Assembly: GCF_947179165.1 (NCBI RefSeq) | Contig: NC_077247.1 | Coordinates: 16,847,501 to 16,911,500, forward strand | Length of the DNA: 64,000 nt | Origin: Solanum dulcamara | Taxonomy: Eukaryota; Streptophyta; Magnoliopsida; Solanales; Solanaceae | Direction: 5' to 3' | Shown: positions 32,763 to 42,271 of the stretch, in pieces | Layout: each line of letters opens with the position of its first letter | How positions within the stretch are numbered: the first letter of the stretch is position 1 | The notes under the pieces: model-generated | Told to the model about the DNA's origin: nothing | The model's database searches: none | What the model saw: the letters and a program-made list of their open reading frames with translations, nothing else | Translations under genes and position numbers: made by a program

Positions 32763-33250
32763 TTAGATCGTCCTTTTGGCTTGCCCATCGGTTTGAGGAT
32801 GGAATGTGGTGCTATATTGTACCCAAGTATCGAGGCCTTTTTGAAATGATCTCCTAAAGTGAAAAGTGAATTGGGTACCACGATCTGAAATAATGGATAA
32901 CGACACACCATGCAACCTCACCAACTCCTGAATATACAACTTGGCATAGTCTTTGGCACTATAGGAAGTCTTAACCAGTAGGAAGTGAGTCGACTTAGTT
33001 ATTCTATCAACAATTACCCAAATTGAATCATGACGCTTCCGAGTATGAGGTAAACCCACTACAAAATCTATATTCACATCTTCCCACTTTAAAGTAGAGA
33101 TTTCAATGTCTTAGGCTAGGCCACCCGGCCTTCGATATTTGGCCTTCACTTATTGACAATTCAGACATTCGTACACGAACCTTGCTATTTCATTCTTCAT
33201 ATAACCCTACCAATAGAACTTTTTAAGTCTTAATACATTTTCGTCGAACC
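32763..33250 (-). pseudogene. Inner gypsy integrase zinc site and DDE core, catalytic Glu lost
   Basis: The upstream part (33250-33125) shows the ECLNC pair of the HHCC zinc site with a stop just after it. The core (33077-32763) reads MNIDFVVGLPHTRKRHDSIW, LSIISDRGTQFTFHF and FHPQTDGQAKRTI. The two Asp residues are present, but the position of the third acidic residue (Gln-Ala-Glu in relatives) is Lys (codon AAA), so strand transfer would be lost. A stop follows at 32763. Confidence 0.85.
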
Positions 33251-33273
33251 AGGATGAATAGATATATAGAATT

Positions 33274-34005
33274 ATGAACCTCCATCAAGATCAAACTCTT
33301 TAGACCATCCACATCTGGATGAACCGAGGCTAACTCCAATGACAAATCACATTCATAGGCCACCTTACAAAAAGGCCTTAGGGCCCTATACCTTTATGAG
33401 AAATTCTATCCCAAGAGTACTACCCCTTACTAACATATTCAACAAACCACGAGACCTAATACAAAAACACCCAATACATCATACATTCACATATATGCCA
33501 TCAATACCACATTCAAGCCTAGCTTTATAACTATTCTAATACACTCATTTGAAAGTCCTAACAAGAATTCATCAATAGCCTACTACAATCACTCACGTAT
33601 CTACAACCACGCATTCAATTCTATCATTTTAACCACTTTATGAGCCTCCATCAAGATCAAACTCTTTAGACCATCCACATCCGGATGAACCAAGGCTAAT
33701 CCAATGACAAATCACGTTCATAGGCCACCTTACAAAAAGGCCTTAGGGCCTTATACCTTTATGCGAAATTCTATTCCAAGAGTACTACCCCTTACTAACA
33801 TATTCAACAAACCATGAGACCTAATACAGAAACACCCAATACATCATACATTCACACATATGCCATCAATACCACATTCAAGCCTAGTTCTATAACCATT
33901 CTAATACACTCATTTGAAAGTCTTAACAAGAATTCATCAATAGCCTACTACAATCACTCACGTATCTACAACCACGCATTCAATTCTATCATTTTAACCA
34001 CTTTA
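33274..34005. repeat. Two-copy tandem duplication, period 366 bp
   Basis: The segment starting near cctccatcaagatcaaactc (33279) recurs at 33645 with few differences, up to 'ccactttatg' at 33639 and 34005. It interrupts the region between the integrase and the upstream linker of the inner element. The two frames seen in it (33339-33530 and 33814-34017) are mere copies of each other and are not genes. Confidence 0.9.
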
Positions 34006-34271
34006 TGTCTCCCTTGAAGTCAACAACACTTAAGAATTTTCATGCCTAACTTAGCATCTCTACATCAAAATTTGCATTAACTCATACCAAGGGCACTCCA
34101 ATATGCTCTTACCTATATAATGTACACAACAAGATCCATCTAGCCCTTCTTCCATGTCTATAACCTTAAATGGAATAAGCATGCCACTATCATCACTATA
34201 TGGAACACCCACTCTCTCTCTATCTATCATCACTCATTTAATATCATTAATAGTGGAACACACAACCGACC
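34006..34271. other. Inner element internal region without coding sequence
   Basis: 266 bases between the 366-bp duplication and the gag/linker remnant. It is AT/CT-rich with no recognised domain and is probably the decayed region before the integrase zinc site. Confidence 0.4.
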
Positions 34272-34478
34272 TTAATTACTAGGTACTCCATCTCCCCCTT
34301 GTGAGAGAACTTCAATTTTCTTATCTACCACCAATTTCTTTAATTTAACTAAGATTGGACTCATGTCTTGCCTTTCTTTTACATCCGCTACCAATGATGA
34401 TTCTGAACCATTTTGAACAAGAATTCCACCCTCATTAATATCAATCCCCCTTTGGATTGGAACTCTTCTTGAAAGCAT
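34272..34478 (-). pseudogene. Fusion remnant: gag start joined to the post-RNase H linker
   Basis: A 68-codon frame starting MLSRRVPIQR, which resembles the start of gag in this family, passes directly into GGILVQNGSESSLVADVKER. That second part is homologous to the linker after RNase H in the outer element (QNGSESSFVVDVKAK at 26108-26170). Everything between (gag core, protease, RT, RNase H) is missing, so an internal deletion of several kilobases has joined the two. The joint lies near codon 11-14. Gag identity of the first ten residues is inference. Confidence 0.6.
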
Positions 34479-34678
34479 CTTCTGAAAATCGCAAAGAACA
34501 ACTGTTAGGGGGAAAAGACCTAGAGTATGCTTTATCGCACGACTTAGATCATGAAAGAAGGAAAACTTTTCTAAACACCTTATAGTCTCTTATTCATAAT
34601 TGTGGCACGCTTCACAATCATGAACAAGACCCTATTCGATGTGGTAAGTTGGACTCCAAGGACTATTCAAAATCTCAA
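34479..34678 (-). other. 5' untranslated leader of the inner gypsy element
   Basis: 200 bases between primer site and first Met on the minus strand. No frame or structure of note. Confidence 0.6.
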
Positions 34679-34690
34679 GCTCTAATACCA
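34679..34690 (-). promoter_or_regulatory. Primer-binding site of the inner gypsy element
   Basis: The minus strand reads TGGTATTAGAGC, one base from the tRNA-Met complement, four bases after the 5' LTR. Confidence 0.9.
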
Positions 34691-34694
34691 AGTT

Positions 34695-37600
34695 TGTCAC
34701 AACTCAAGCCTAGGGTCTAGATGTGATATGGAGAATAAGGAACCCGAAAGTAACTCAAACAAGCCTCTTAACATTCTTTTTTCCTTTCATAGGTAATGAC
34801 AATAAATAAACAAAAGGAAATTATAATAGTAAATCTTCAACTTACATATGTCCAAAAATATCTCTAACTTTTAGATTTAATGGGCTAAGACAAGTCCCTA
34901 GGTCACCCTCAATCATAATAGAAAAAAATGCCATAGTAAGTGTCTAAAGATCTCAACATATCATAAACTAGAAAAGATTAAAGAGTATTGTTCCTGAAAT
35001 ATGGAAACTCACCAAAAGTAGCCTTCAAATAAAATCTCAACTAGCCACATGGAAGAGAATGAGGAGGAGCACCGGTCCCTACATGATGATATCATGTAGG
35101 CAAAAGAGTATGCGTTAGTACTTTGAATTTACTATGTATATAGGCATGCATGAACATTAAGGAAACATTAAAACATTTATGTAATATGAAATATAATGAA
35201 ATGTATGCATAACCAATCGTATAGATATCCTTTAAAATATTCATTTTATGGAAAGATGACCATAACTGACATTTAAGATCATGCAATCTATTATATGGAA
35301 TCCAACATAACCCCCTATGTTGGCCAGGAACACTACTTACCGGGTCGAACCCCTCCAACTTTATTCATTTCTTTAACTTTAAGGGCTTTCATGGATCCAT
35401 TATCCTAAGACTACAAGGGCTCCTATGTTGGCACATAATTAATGAGACAAGGGGTTGCTACTAGAATTCCCTTATCGAATCACACCTCAATGACTCATTC
35501 AGGCTAAGTCAATCCTACAGAATAATTTAATACTTCAAAATAGTTATAGCATATACCTTGAGAATTCAAAACATCACATTTGGTGGAATAACTCATTAAA
35601 ACCTTTAGTGATTCAAATATGCAATAATTGTTCTTATAGCATAAAGAATCTATCATTCATAGCATTTCATCATTCTTTTATTTCATAAGACTTCCTTTTG
35701 ATCATAATCATTGCTTTCATAAATATTCATTTTGAGTCAAAGCTTTCAAGTTAAACTTTATTCAAAATATAGTAAAACTAGTTGGGTTCAAATCACTTCA
35801 ACTTTCAAATATGTATGTAAATGAATATGCATAAAGACTTTGAAATCCATTAATTAAAAATTATATTTTTAACAACCCACCATGAATTTCAAGCACCTTT
35901 AAAGAGATAAATAGAGAAAATACTTGCAAATCATCAATTCATACATATGAAATCATTTTGCATCAAAATACATAAATAATCATTAGTTTAACCATGATTC
36001 ATGCTATTAAGTAGAAATAAGAATTACTAATAAGAAAATATTACTTGAAATCAAGATATTTAATTGAAAGAGTTTTGGATTACATGGGTGGAAGAACTCA
36101 TGGATAAACACTCACATACTTTAGAGTAAAGCTTAAAGAAAATAAACATAATTTATTATATAATCAAAATACTTTAGGCATGAGAGTGGAAGAAATTCTC
36201 TCATTGAAGCCTTACATACGCTAATATAAGATGGGTAATTAAACTTCAAATACTTAATAATCTATGCATTTGGAATCATGATATGAAAACTCAAATGTTT
36301 CATACTTGAATTAAATAGAAGACTTTGATAATTCATTTGGACTTCATGTATGAAAGGATCCATGAATCAATACCCACATATCTTAGAGTAAAGCTTGGAA
36401 AGAATTGGGTAAATAAACATAATTTATCATATAAATAGAATACTTTAGGCATGAGAGTGGAAGGAATAATCTCATTGATACCTTACATACGCTAATATAA
36501 GCTAGGTAATTCAGCTGCAAATACTTAATAATCTATGCATTTAGAATCATGATATGAAAACCCATAAAGTTTCGTACTTGAATTAAATAAAAGACTTTGA
36601 GAATTTATTTGGACTTTATGGATGAAAGGAACCATTAATCAATATCCACATACCTTAAAGTAGAGTTTGAAAAGAATTGGATAAATAAATATAATTTATC
36701 ATATAATCAAATTAACTTAGGAATAAGAGTGGAAGGAATACTTTTATTGAAGCCTTACATACGTTAATATAAGATAGGTAATTAAATTTCAAATACTTAA
36801 TAATCTATGCATTTGGAATCATGATATGAAAACCCAAGTTTCATACATGAATTAAATAAAAGACTTTGATAATTCATTTGGGCTTCATAGATGAAAGGAT
36901 CCATGAATCAATACCCACATACCTTAGAGTAAATCTTAAAGAAAATAAACATAATTTATCATATAATCAAAATACTTTAGAAATGAGAGTGGAAGAAATA
37001 CTCTCATTGAAGCCTGACATACCTGAAATCCAAAGCATTACTCAGAATTGAATGAATTAATGGACACTCTTGAATCATATCCTTTTCTCCTCGCCGGAGC
37101 GTTCTGTTTACTACTCAGATTATATGAACCACCAAAATAGAATTTCTACACTACTAAGAACTAAAACTATATTTTGATAATGAGTAAAGAAGTGTATAGA
37201 GAGAAGAATTGCGTGAGAAAGCTTGATGAACAAAATAATAAAATAATGTGGATATTTATAGGTGTGAAGGAAGTACCTAACAATAATTAAAATAATTATA
37301 AAGAAAAATTTAAAAGTTCAATAGAGGATTGCAATGCCATAGGTGATGTCAAATGGAGGACTATTGATGTCTTGGATGATGCTAAATGGATCTAAATCTT
37401 TCCATCATTGGTGAGATGAACCTTCGTTTAACGGAATATCCTTTTTTGGAGCTGTGTTTGAACAAGATAACTTCCTCATTAGGATTTGGTGTCTCATATG
37501 AATTATTTCTCTAGAATTCTGCTTTCATGTTCTTAAAGAATCAACTGATTTGAAGCATCCTACTGTGAGATATGAAGTTTCTTCTCCAAATACTCCATTT

Positions 37601-37825
37601 TATCACAGCACCATATCTTGCAAAAAGTAATTTATTTGACCTACTTAGCCTCTGAATCTTAAGATATTGTCTCACGAAAGTTATAGGTAATGACGTTGGG
37701 GTTATGTAAAAATTTGAACCATCTAATTGGACCATTGTAAGAAAAGTTATGCTCAAAATATAGAAAAAGTATCATTTTCATCAAGAATTTGAACACCATA
37801 TACAATATTTTTAGGGGGTATTACA
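34695..37825 (-). repeat. 5' LTR of the inner gypsy element (3131 bp)
   Basis: Plus-strand bounds are tgtcacaactcaagcc and gggggtattaca. It lacks the solo LTR present in its partner. It contains a tandem repeat of about 267 bp (36085-36930). Confidence 0.9.
36085..36930. repeat. Tandem repeat of about 267 bp, a little over three copies, inside the LTR
   Basis: Marker words such as 'gaaaggatccatgaatcaat' followed by 'acccacatac' recur near 36090 (diverged), 36350, 36620 and 36890; each unit also has 'ttaataatctatgcattt'. The same array is at 27900-28741 in the partner LTR. Confidence 0.8.
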
Positions 37826-37830
37826 GAAGC

Positions 37831-38480
37831 CTTGAATATGGACTTTGTTACTAGTTTGCCTCGTACTCATAGACAACATGACTCTATTTGGGTAATTGTT
37901 AACCAAACGACTAAATCGGCTTACTTTCTTCCTGTTAAGAATTCATATTCAGCCGAGGATTATGTTATATTGTACATATGAGAGTTGGTTAAGCTTCATG
38001 GTGTTCCATTATCTATCATTTCAGATCGAGGTACTCTATTTACATCCATTTTTGGAGATCCATCCAAAAGGGTCTTGGCACCCAAGTGAAGCTTAATACA
38101 ATTTTTCACCCATAAATGGATGGTCAGGCTGTGTACCATTCAAATATTAGATGATATATTGAGAGTATGCGTGATTGATTTTAAAGTAAATTGAGATGAT
38201 CATTTGCTATTGATAGAGTTTTCTTATAATAATTGTTATCACTCTAGCATTGAGATGGATCCCTTTGATGCTTTGTATGGTAGGCGGTATAGAGCCCCAA
38301 TCGGTTGGTTCGAGGTAGGTGAAGGTTTTTTTATGATAGGAACCAAGTTAGTATTTGAGGCTTTGGAGAAGGTTAGACTCATTATAGAAAGATTGAAGAT
38401 AGCCCAAAGTCGACAAAAGTCTTATTCAAATATGAGAAGAAGGAAAATTGAATTTGGTTAATGATTGGGTTTACTTAAAA
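37831..38480 (+). pseudogene. Outer chromovirus integrase, continued after the nested element
   Basis: Resumes with LNMDFVTSLPRTHRQHDSIW (first catalytic Asp) and LHGVPLSIISDRGT (second Asp). The third acidic site lies in a frameshifted, damaged stretch near 38110-38150. An open block 38204-38461 encodes LIEFSYNNCYHSSIEMDPFD and IGWFEVGEGFF. Stops occur near 37980, 38088 and 38460. Confidence 0.85.
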
Positions 38481-38588
38481 ATTTTACCCATAAAGGGTGT
38501 GATGTGTTTCGATAAGAAAGGGAAGCTAAGTCCCCACTATGCTTGCCCATATCAAATTTTGAGAAGAATTGGTAAGGTGGCTTATTAG

Positions 38589-38888
38589 TTGGATTTGCCT
38601 TCTAATTTGGCATTGGTGCATCCGGTGTTCCATGTGTCTTTGTTGAGGAAGTTTGTTGGTGATCCTAGCTTCATTGTGCCATTGGACAGCAATGAAGTTA
38701 AAAAAAGTCTTTCATATGAAGAATTTTCAGTTGAGATCTTAGATCGGCAAGTTAGAAAGTTGAGAAACAAAAAAATAGCTTCAGTTAAAGTGTTATGGAG
38801 GAACCAAAAGGTTGTGGATGCTACATGGGAGGCCAAAGCCGATATGATGTCCCGATATCCTCATCTCTTTTTTTTCATGCCTAGTTGA
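38589..38888 (+). pseudogene. Outer chromovirus chromodomain
   Basis: An open block of 99 codons: LALVHPVFHVSLLRKFVGDP, YEEFSVEILDRQVRKLRNKK, SVKVLWRNQKVVDATWEAKA and a final MMSRYPHLF. This is the C-terminal chromodomain of plant chromoviruses (Tekay/Del-like by its look), better preserved than in the inner element. In active relatives it recognises chromatin marks and targets integration. Confidence 0.85.
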
Positions 38889-39117
38889 GGTATTTAGTTC
38901 CTTCATGATCCAACCAGCCCAAATTATGTGTTTAAGTTGTTCTCATGGTTTCATATGCATTCATGTTCATGAAATAAGTTCTAAAGTCATGTTTAAGCTT
39001 GAGATTAAATATTTTATATTTTATGCATTATCGAGATGTTTCTGCATTCATGTTGGGTGTTATGTTCTTTTTCTATTCCATTCATGCTAGTTTGAGTCCC
39101 ATTCGAGGACAAATGTT

Positions 39118-39131
39118 CCCAAGGGGGAGAT
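39118..39131 (+). promoter_or_regulatory. Polypurine tract of the outer chromovirus
   Basis: ccaagggggagat directly before the 3' LTR start at 39132. Confidence 0.85.
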
Positions 39132-39778
39132 TGTAAGACTCTAAAAGTTGGAAAGTCAAAAAATGATGAACAAAAAATAAAATTCCAGAAAACTCAGCTT
39201 TTGGGTACCAGGTGGTCTTCACGAGACCCAATACAGATCGTAAAGAAGACCACAAGTCATGAAAGGCTACCATGGTCCCTTCACAACCAAGTGGGTTCCT
39301 GAGGTGAGGAGCGCGACAGGCCACCACGACCCATGGTGTGGTCCACGGACCATAATGGCCTCTGTGGTGAGCCCCTCTGCAGGCCTCCTATCAGGATCAT
39401 ATTCATGACCTGGGTTAATGGACCGTAATGTCCTCCTCTTGCTCGTGGCTAGAGTTAGCACTTTCATATTGTTGGTGAGTCCTCACATTTTGAGGACGAG
39501 ACATTTTGTTCTTATGAGTTTATGACTTCTTGATCTTTTATATTGGATGCTAGGAGATTGTCTTACACCCCCATCTATACTAGTACAGGCATGTTAGATG
39601 TTTGAAAGAGTCTATGTTAACGTTTTCTCATTTTGAGATTTTGCTTCCGAATCTTGATTTAGCTATATTGCTTAATTTTCTTATGTATGCTCTAGAATGT
39701 TATGCTAAGAGGCTTGGTTGGGGTTCTTTGAAATTCTAATCATTGTGTTATGGCTAGGCTCTAGGTCGGATCGTGACA
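39132..39778 (+). repeat. 3' LTR of the outer chromovirus, internally deleted (647 bp)
   Basis: Aligned with the 5' LTR, it follows 20882 to about 21185 and then jumps, at about 39435-39440, to sequence matching 22470 onwards (gctagagttagcactttcat). About 1.3 kb is missing. The end reads tcggatcgtgaca, followed by the duplication gtgct. Confidence 0.9.
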
Positions 39779-39783
39779 GTGCT

Positions 39784-40264
39784 CCAGCTGCTGCAATAAT
39801 TCATGCTGCAATTGCTAAATATGTTTCAACAATTGCTGAATATATTTCAATAATTATTGTAGGTGCTCCAGCAATTGATGCAACAATTGTTGAATATGTT
39901 TCAGTAATTAATGTAACAATTGCTGAATATATTTCATCAAATATTGCATCAATTACTAAATATATTTAAACATTTACTGAAATATATTCAACAATTGTTG
40001 TAGGTTCTCTAGCTTGTGCAACAATTGTTACAGCAGTTGTTGAATATTTTTCAGCAATTATTGCATCAATTACTAAATATATTTAAGCAATTACTGAAAT
40101 ATATTTAGCACTTGTTGTAGGTGCTCAAGCTGCTGCATTAATTGATATAGCAATTGTTGAATATTTTTCAGCAATTGTTGCTTCAACTGTACACAAAATC
40201 AGAAACAAATTATGACCAGCTTTTTAAAAAATCATAATATAGGTACCTATATTCAATACCATCA
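39784..40264 (+). repeat. MULE internal repeat region (ttcagcaattgttgca words)
   Basis: Diverged copies of words such as gcaattgctgaatatatttc and ttgttgaatatttttcagca occur at intervals of 45-60 bases. They match the type of repeat before 20881 and again at 41870-41980 and 45650-46180. The apparent frame 39718-39969 starts inside the LTR and is not a gene. Confidence 0.7.
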
Positions 40265-42271
40265 ATGGAGAACAAAATAATAATAGGAGTTGATTGCTAT
40301 AATGAATGGGTTGAGTCTAACAATCGTTACATTTGGCGTTGAAAAAATAAAGAAATGATAGAGATGATAACGATGATCATGGATCGAGATGCTACATATG
40401 AGGATTTTGCAAGAAAAATCATTTTCTATTGTGAACTAAATTGTGATTTGAAAGGTCTTGTCATCACCTACATGCATAATAATAGTGAAAAACAAAGGAC
40501 GACTCATTTTAGGATAAAAAATTAAATAACTTTGAACACTTATTTGAAAGATGAAGGTAAATTCATTTTAAGGGTATACATGATTGAAAGATTGGTCGAG
40601 AACTATCAAGACCAATAAATATTAAATGATGGATGTGATTGGGTAAACATGGATATTCCAGACAAAGAAAAAATTGTTGAACATAATACTCTTCATACTT
40701 ATACTCCGGAAGTTGCTAGCAATACATCGGAAACTGCAAAATCATCATAGCCTTGTCATGCTCAAGATGACCAAATAGGTTTGTATGTTGGTATGTAATT
40801 CAATAATAAGCAAGAGCTAGGTATTTTGTTGAAAATTATTTGTGTGAAGAAAAATTTTAGAACGAAGAAGGTTATTAATTTGTGTATTGTGTATTGTATT
40901 AAATGTGTACATCTTGAATGTAAGTGGCTGCTAAGAGTTGTAAAGCACGAAAGTTCTAATAGATTATACATCAGATATTATGAAAAATGCATATATATGA
41001 TTCATAATATCTTACAATCCATACTCCACATGTCACATCAAAAGTCGTTGGTGCATACTTCAAGGATAGGTTTCTCAAAGGTAAAGGCATCTCTACAAAA
41101 GATATTGATAATTCAATCCGTATTGAATTGGGATGCAAGGTTAGTTATTGAAAAAATTGGAGGAAAAGTGAAATTGCAAAGATATTGGTAAGAGAGACAC
41201 ATGAGCATGGTTATGCAGTGCTTGATGCTTACCCTTATATTCTTGCAATGGTAAATCCAGAAAATTACATGAAATTGAAGCTTGATGAAAATAGAAGGTT
41301 CAAGTATTTTTTATTGCCTATGGAGCTTCCATTCATGATTTTCAACAAATACGAAAAATATAGATATGAATGAGACATTCTTGAATAGTAAATACGGAGA
41401 AGTGTTATTGTCTGCCGTAGCATAATATGCAAATGATCATATTTTTTCTATGATATTTTGTATAGTAGACACTGAGTTTGATGCCTCATACCAATATTTT
41501 TTTGAGCAAATGAGCAGCTTTGTGGATGATATCCCTGAATTGTGCATAATTTTTGACAGACATCCAAGTATTAAAAAGATGATTGAAATTGTGTTTCCTT
41601 TGGCTCATTATGGTTGTTGCATGAGGTACCTCGGAGAAAATATCTAAAATAACTTTCACAATGAAAAAGTTGTCTACCATCTTTATAAAGTAGAAAAAGT
41701 GTATAGCGTAATGAGTTTAATGATCACTTCAATCAAATAAGAGATATGGTTTCAATGGCCGCCACATATTTGAAATGTGTTGGATTTCACAGATGAAATA
41801 AGGCATTCTTTTTGGGAAATCGGTAAATATGCATGTGTTGAATTTGTTGTGTATCTAATAGTTGTGTATTGAAATTGCAGTAATTGTAACAATGATGCAT
41901 ATGTTTCAGCAACTGCTAAATTAGATGCATGAAACAAGTGCAACAATTGATGAAATAAATACAACATCTACTGAAACTGTTGTTTTGTATAATATTTTTC
42001 AATAATTTTAATGTCATTAATAGTTTTGATTGTTGATTTTTATAGGTACAAAATTATAACGTCAAACATTACTGAGTCGATTAATTCAATATTTTTTGAT
42101 GAAAAAGAATATTTTATTACTGCTCTTTTTGATGAAATAAATCGAAGATATGGAAAAACTTTTTATACGATGTACAATATGTTCATCAATGCATGAAGAT
42201 CTTTTTTCCTAAGATAGAAAGAAAAATTGCAAAAAAGTTTTAACTTGGGGAACAAGCTATTGGTACATCAA
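40265..42271 (+). pseudogene. MuDR/MULE transposase, N-terminal and catalytic parts, broken
   Basis: From ATG 40265: YNEWVESNNRYIWR and DRDATYEDFARKIIFYC (N-terminal MULE domain). The MuDR zinc/DNA-binding region follows (FNNKQELGILLKI, LECKWLLRVVKHESS), then RETHEHGYAVLDAYPYI. The catalytic domain reads KYGEVLLSAVA then a stop, followed by FFEQMSSFVDDIPELCIIFDRHPSI and PLAHYGCCMRYLGENI. The second Asp (FDRHP) is kept. The first Asp region is hit by a stop at 41422, and the usual His after CMR is Tyr. The end (SNITESINSIFFDE) is cut by a solo LTR at 42272. Transposase cuts and joins element ends in the nucleus. Confidence 0.9.
42267..42271. repeat. Target-site duplication (atcaa), left
   Basis: Identical to 45094-45098, flanking the solo LTR. 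Confidence 0.9.

Larger units (their letters stand above)
26512..37825 (-). mobile_element. Inner gypsy (chromovirus) element nested in the outer integrase
   Basis: LTRs at 26512-31813 (3' LTR, split by a solo LTR) and 34695-37825 (5' LTR); the minus strand begins TGTAA and ends TGACA. Target duplication: gaatc (26507-26511) against gaagc (37826-37830), one mismatch. Minus-strand primer site at 34679-34690 and PPT at about 31814-31830. The internal region is only 2.88 kb and lacks gag core, protease, RT and RNase H; integrase and chromodomain remain. It is therefore an internally deleted derivative that needed proteins in trans, if it was mobile in this form. Confidence 0.95.
20882..39778 (+). 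mobile_element. Ty3/gypsy chromovirus inserted in the MULE, itself carrying a nested element
   Basis: Bounded by LTRs beginning TGTAAGAC and ending in GTAACA/GTGACA, with target duplication GTGCT (20877-20881 and 39779-39783). The internal order on the plus strand is tRNA-Met primer site, gag with zinc knuckle, protease, RT, RNase H, integrase, chromodomain, PPT: a chromovirus. The coding DNA is split inside the integrase by the element at 26512-37825; without it the length is about 7.6 kb. The two LTRs are visibly diverged (roughly 85% alike over the shared first 250 bases), so this is an old insertion. Confidence 0.95.

Noticed and set aside
37896..38096. A separate small gene at this place
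   Set aside because: It is an out-of-frame reading of the outer chromovirus integrase.
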